Source of the DNA: Anaerotignum sp. MSJ-24
GTDB lineage: Bacteria; Bacillota; Clostridia; Lachnospirales; Anaerotignaceae
Direction of reading: 5' to 3'
Assembly (NCBI RefSeq): GCF_018918145.1
Contig: NZ_JAHLPX010000009.1
Location: 62,001-126,000, forward strand
DNA length: 64,000 nt
The position numbers were made by a program, and so were the translations under genes. Numbering within the stretch: the stretch's first letter is position 1; every line of letters starts with the position of its first letter. The notes under the pieces were generated by a model that was not told where the DNA came from, did no database searches, and saw nothing but the letters and a program-made list of their open reading frames with translations. This document shows positions 62,245-64,000 of this stretch, in pieces.

Positions 62245-62303
62245 GTTTAGATAAAACCTTTTTAAAAGTTTTTGGTGTTTGGGGCAAAGCCCCATAAGCT
62301 TTT
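62245..62303 (-). repeat. Two-hairpin 3'-end element after lysC
   Basis: Related to 16679-16739. On the minus strand ggggc-ttt-gcccc and aaaact-tttaaaaa-ggtttt follow the lysC stop by about 10 bases. Both copies share gtttag-taaa-cctttttaaa on the plus strand. Confidence 0.55.
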
Positions 62304-62311
62304 GAATTGTT

Positions 62312-63634
62312 TTAATGCACAAATTCCGAATATATAGCCTGTAAAACCTTTTCGTAATCCTCTTCCTTAACGCCGATAATGATGTTCATTTCTCCTGAAC
62401 CCTGGTCAATCATTTTTATGTTTACACCGCTTTCGGCAGCAGCTTTGAATACTCTGTAAGCAGTACCGATTCCGTTTACCATGTTTCGTCCAACAACGGC
62501 AATAAGAGCAATTCCGTCATCTATTGAAATATAGTCCGGGTGAACATATTTTTTGATTTCATCTGCAACAATAAGCTTTTTGTCCTTGATTTCGTCTGTG
62601 CTTACAATGATTGACATTGCGTCAATTCCGGAAGGAAGATGCTCAAAGCTTACGTTGTTGTTCATAAGAACCTCAAGAACTTTTTTACCAAAACCGATTT
62701 CGTTGTTCATCATATCCTTTTCAAGAACAATTATTGAGAAACCTTTTTTGCCGGCAATACCTGTGATAATGTCGGAATTTTTATTTGCAGGCGCATTCTG
62801 GACAATCATTGTACCTTTATCGGCAGGACGGTTTGTATTTCTTATATTGATGGGGATTCCGGCAACTCTTACAGGGAAGATTGCTTCATCATGGAGAACG
62901 GAGGCGCCCATGTATGAAAGCTCTCTGAGCTCTTTGTATGTAATTACATCGATTGCACGAGGATTTTTTACATAACGTGGATCGGCCATAAGAACGCCTG
63001 ATACGTCAGTCCAGTTTTCGTAAATATCGGCTCTTGCGGCTCTTGCAACAACCGAACCTGTGAAGTCCGAACCTCCTCTTGTGAATGTCTTTATTGTGCC
63101 GTTGGGCATTGAACCATAGAAACCGGGAATAACGGCGTTTTTGTGTTTTTCAAGTATAGCCGAGAGAGTTTTGTTTGTGTTTTCGGCATCAAATGAGCCG
63201 TCTTCGCAGAAGAAAATTCCTTTTTCCGCATCAATGAAATCATATCCGAGATATTTTGAAAGAACAATGGCATTGAGATATTCTCCACGGCTTGCGATAT
63301 AGTCACGGCCGGCATGGTGAAGTATTGCAAGTTTAATTTTTGAAAATTCATTGTCAAGTGAAAAATCCATTTTGAGGTCTTTGATTATTTTGTCATATCT
63401 TCTTTTTATGCAAAGGAATATATTGTCAATGCTTTCGCCGTTTCTTGTAAGGTCGTAGCATTTATATAACATATCGGTTACTTTTTCGTCATCGGAATTT
63501 CTTTTTCCGGGAGCTGATGCAACAACAAATCTTCTTTCGGGATCGCTATTGATAATATCGGCAACCTTTCTGAAATGCTCGGCATCGGCAAGTGAGCTTC
63601 CTCCGAATTTAACTACCTTTATACCTGAACTCAT
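62312..63634 (-). CDS. lysC: Aspartate kinase
   Basis: The 440-residue enzyme makes aspartyl-4-phosphate, the first step to lysine, threonine and methionine. The N-terminal KVVKFGGSSLAD is the nucleotide loop, SRGEYLNA and FTRGGSDFTGSV are substrate motifs, and two ACT domains fill the last 150 residues, the usual site of feedback control. An aaaggatg site precedes the ATG. It is followed, upstream on the same strand, by lysA. Confidence 0.94.
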   Translation of the reverse strand: MSSGIKVVKFGGSSLADAEHFRKVADIINSDPERRFVVASAPGKRNSDDEKVTDMLYKCYDLTRNGESIDNIFLCIKRRYDKIIKDLKMDFSLDNEFSKIKLAILHHAGRDYIASRGEYLNAIVLSKYLGYDFIDAEKGIFFCEDGSFDAENTNKTLSAILEKHKNAVIPGFYGSMPNGTIKTFTRGGSDFTGSVVARAARADIYENWTDVSGVLMADPRYVKNPRAIDVITYKELRELSYMGASVLHDEAIFPVRVAGIPINIRNTNRPADKGTMIVQNAPANKNSDIITGIAGKKGFSIIVLEKDMMNNEIGFGKKVLEVLMNNNVSFEHLPSGIDAMSIIVSTDEIKDKKLIVADEIKKYVHPDYISIDDGIALIAVVGRNMVNGIGTAYRVFKAAAESGVNIKMIDQGSGEMNIIIGVKEEDYEKVLQAIYSEFVH

Positions 63635-63671
63635 TTTATTTTCATCCTTTCGGTTTTTCTTGTTTTTTATA

Positions 63672-64000
63672 TTATAAATCGTTAAGCATTAAATCTGCAT
63701 AGCTTTCTCTTCTTACGGCAACGTAGCTTTCTCCGTCCTTAAGCATAACAACGGGTGGACGAGGAATACGGTTATAGTTTGATGCCATTGAATAGTTATA
63801 TGCACCTGTTGTCATAACGGCGAGTATATCGCCTTTTTTTGCTGTCGGAAGCATTACGTGCTCCTGTATAAGGTCACCGCTTTCGCAGCAGCGTCCGCCG
63901 ACTGTGTATTCCTTTTCGGGTGCTTTGTCTGCCTTGTTGGCAAGCTTGATTGTGTATGCAGCTTCGTAAAGAGTGTATCGAGGATTGTCTGTCATGCCGC
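63672..64000 (-). CDS. lysA: Diaminopimelate decarboxylase, C-terminal part (5' end outside window)
   Basis: The frame runs out of the window. The visible C-terminal 110 residues contain VGGRCCESGDLIQ and GAYNYSMASNYN, the substrate-binding end of LysA, which decarboxylates meso-diaminopimelate to lysine with PLP. It lies 38 bases upstream of lysC on the same strand, so the two lysine genes are probably co-transcribed. Confidence 0.93.
   Translation of the reverse strand, partial: GMTDNPRYTLYEAAYTIKLANKADKAPEKEYTVGGRCCESGDLIQEHVMLPTAKKGDILAVMTTGAYNYSMASNYNRIPRPPVVMLKDGESYVAVRRESYADLMLNDL

Noticed and set aside
1-64000. CRISPR arrays, rRNA genes and classical riboswitches
   Set aside because: No regularly spaced identical repeats, no rRNA sequence, and no T-box, TPP, SAM, lysine or purine riboswitch pattern was recognised, including before lysC, aroF and deoC.

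Overview
The window is a chromosomal segment of an anaerobic, endospore-forming Firmicute of class Clostridia. It carries the complete spoIIIA operon, the spoIIA operon, spoVT and a Spo0A-like regulator. It has low GC, ggagg-type ribosome binding sites and short rho-independent terminators. The family cannot be fixed from these genes; Lachnospiraceae-like or Oscillospirales-like are both possible.

Host part 1 (1-26,400). It opens with the 3' part of rarA, then rsmH and spoVT. A minus-strand aromatic operon follows (aroF-tyrA-aroA plus an SGNH hydrolase). Next come spoIIIAA-AH, a DNA glycosylase, tRNA-Thr, an EF-G paralogue with a changed G4 motif, yebC, a MATE exporter and a MerR regulator with a 19-bp-spacer promoter. 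A remnant response-regulator gene is split by an 830-bp inverted-repeat element carrying a small lipoprotein gene. After it lie spoIIAA-spoIIAB-sigF, a reversed-order fusion of alcohol and aldehyde dehydrogenase, tRNA-Ser, a cyclophilin and a DUF975 membrane protein.

Prophage (26,486-51,288). A 24.8-kb temperate contractile-tail phage lies between two 23-bp direct repeats. In order: tyrosine integrase, XRE repressor with a divergent operator/promoter region, many small early genes, a rolling-circle-type HUH Rep, a sigma-like late regulator, HNH nuclease, terminases, HK97-type head genes, sheath, tube, a tail-assembly chaperone with a -1 frameshift signal, tape measure, PBSX-type baseplate genes, a glycine-rich tail fibre, holin and amidase.

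Host part 2 (51,289-64,000). deoC, deoD and cdd form a nucleoside-salvage group, followed by a Nudix hydrolase, DUF523, an HD-domain protein and rqcH. A decayed island then holds a phage-type nuclease-domain fragment and a radical-SAM fragment. Beyond it are a receiver-less Spo0A-like DNA-binding protein with 0A boxes in its divergent upstream region, a serine hydrolase, an uncharacterised protein, an SSB-like protein, a GNAT acetyltransferase, aspartokinase and the 3' end of lysA.

The least explained signals are: (i) a dispersed three-hairpin repeat, five copies at two loci, whose stems vary with pairing kept; (ii) the 830-bp insertion with a 9-bp target duplication; (iii) the orphan Spo0A effector domain beside 0A boxes; and (iv) a possible small two-hairpin RNA beside the phage integrase.
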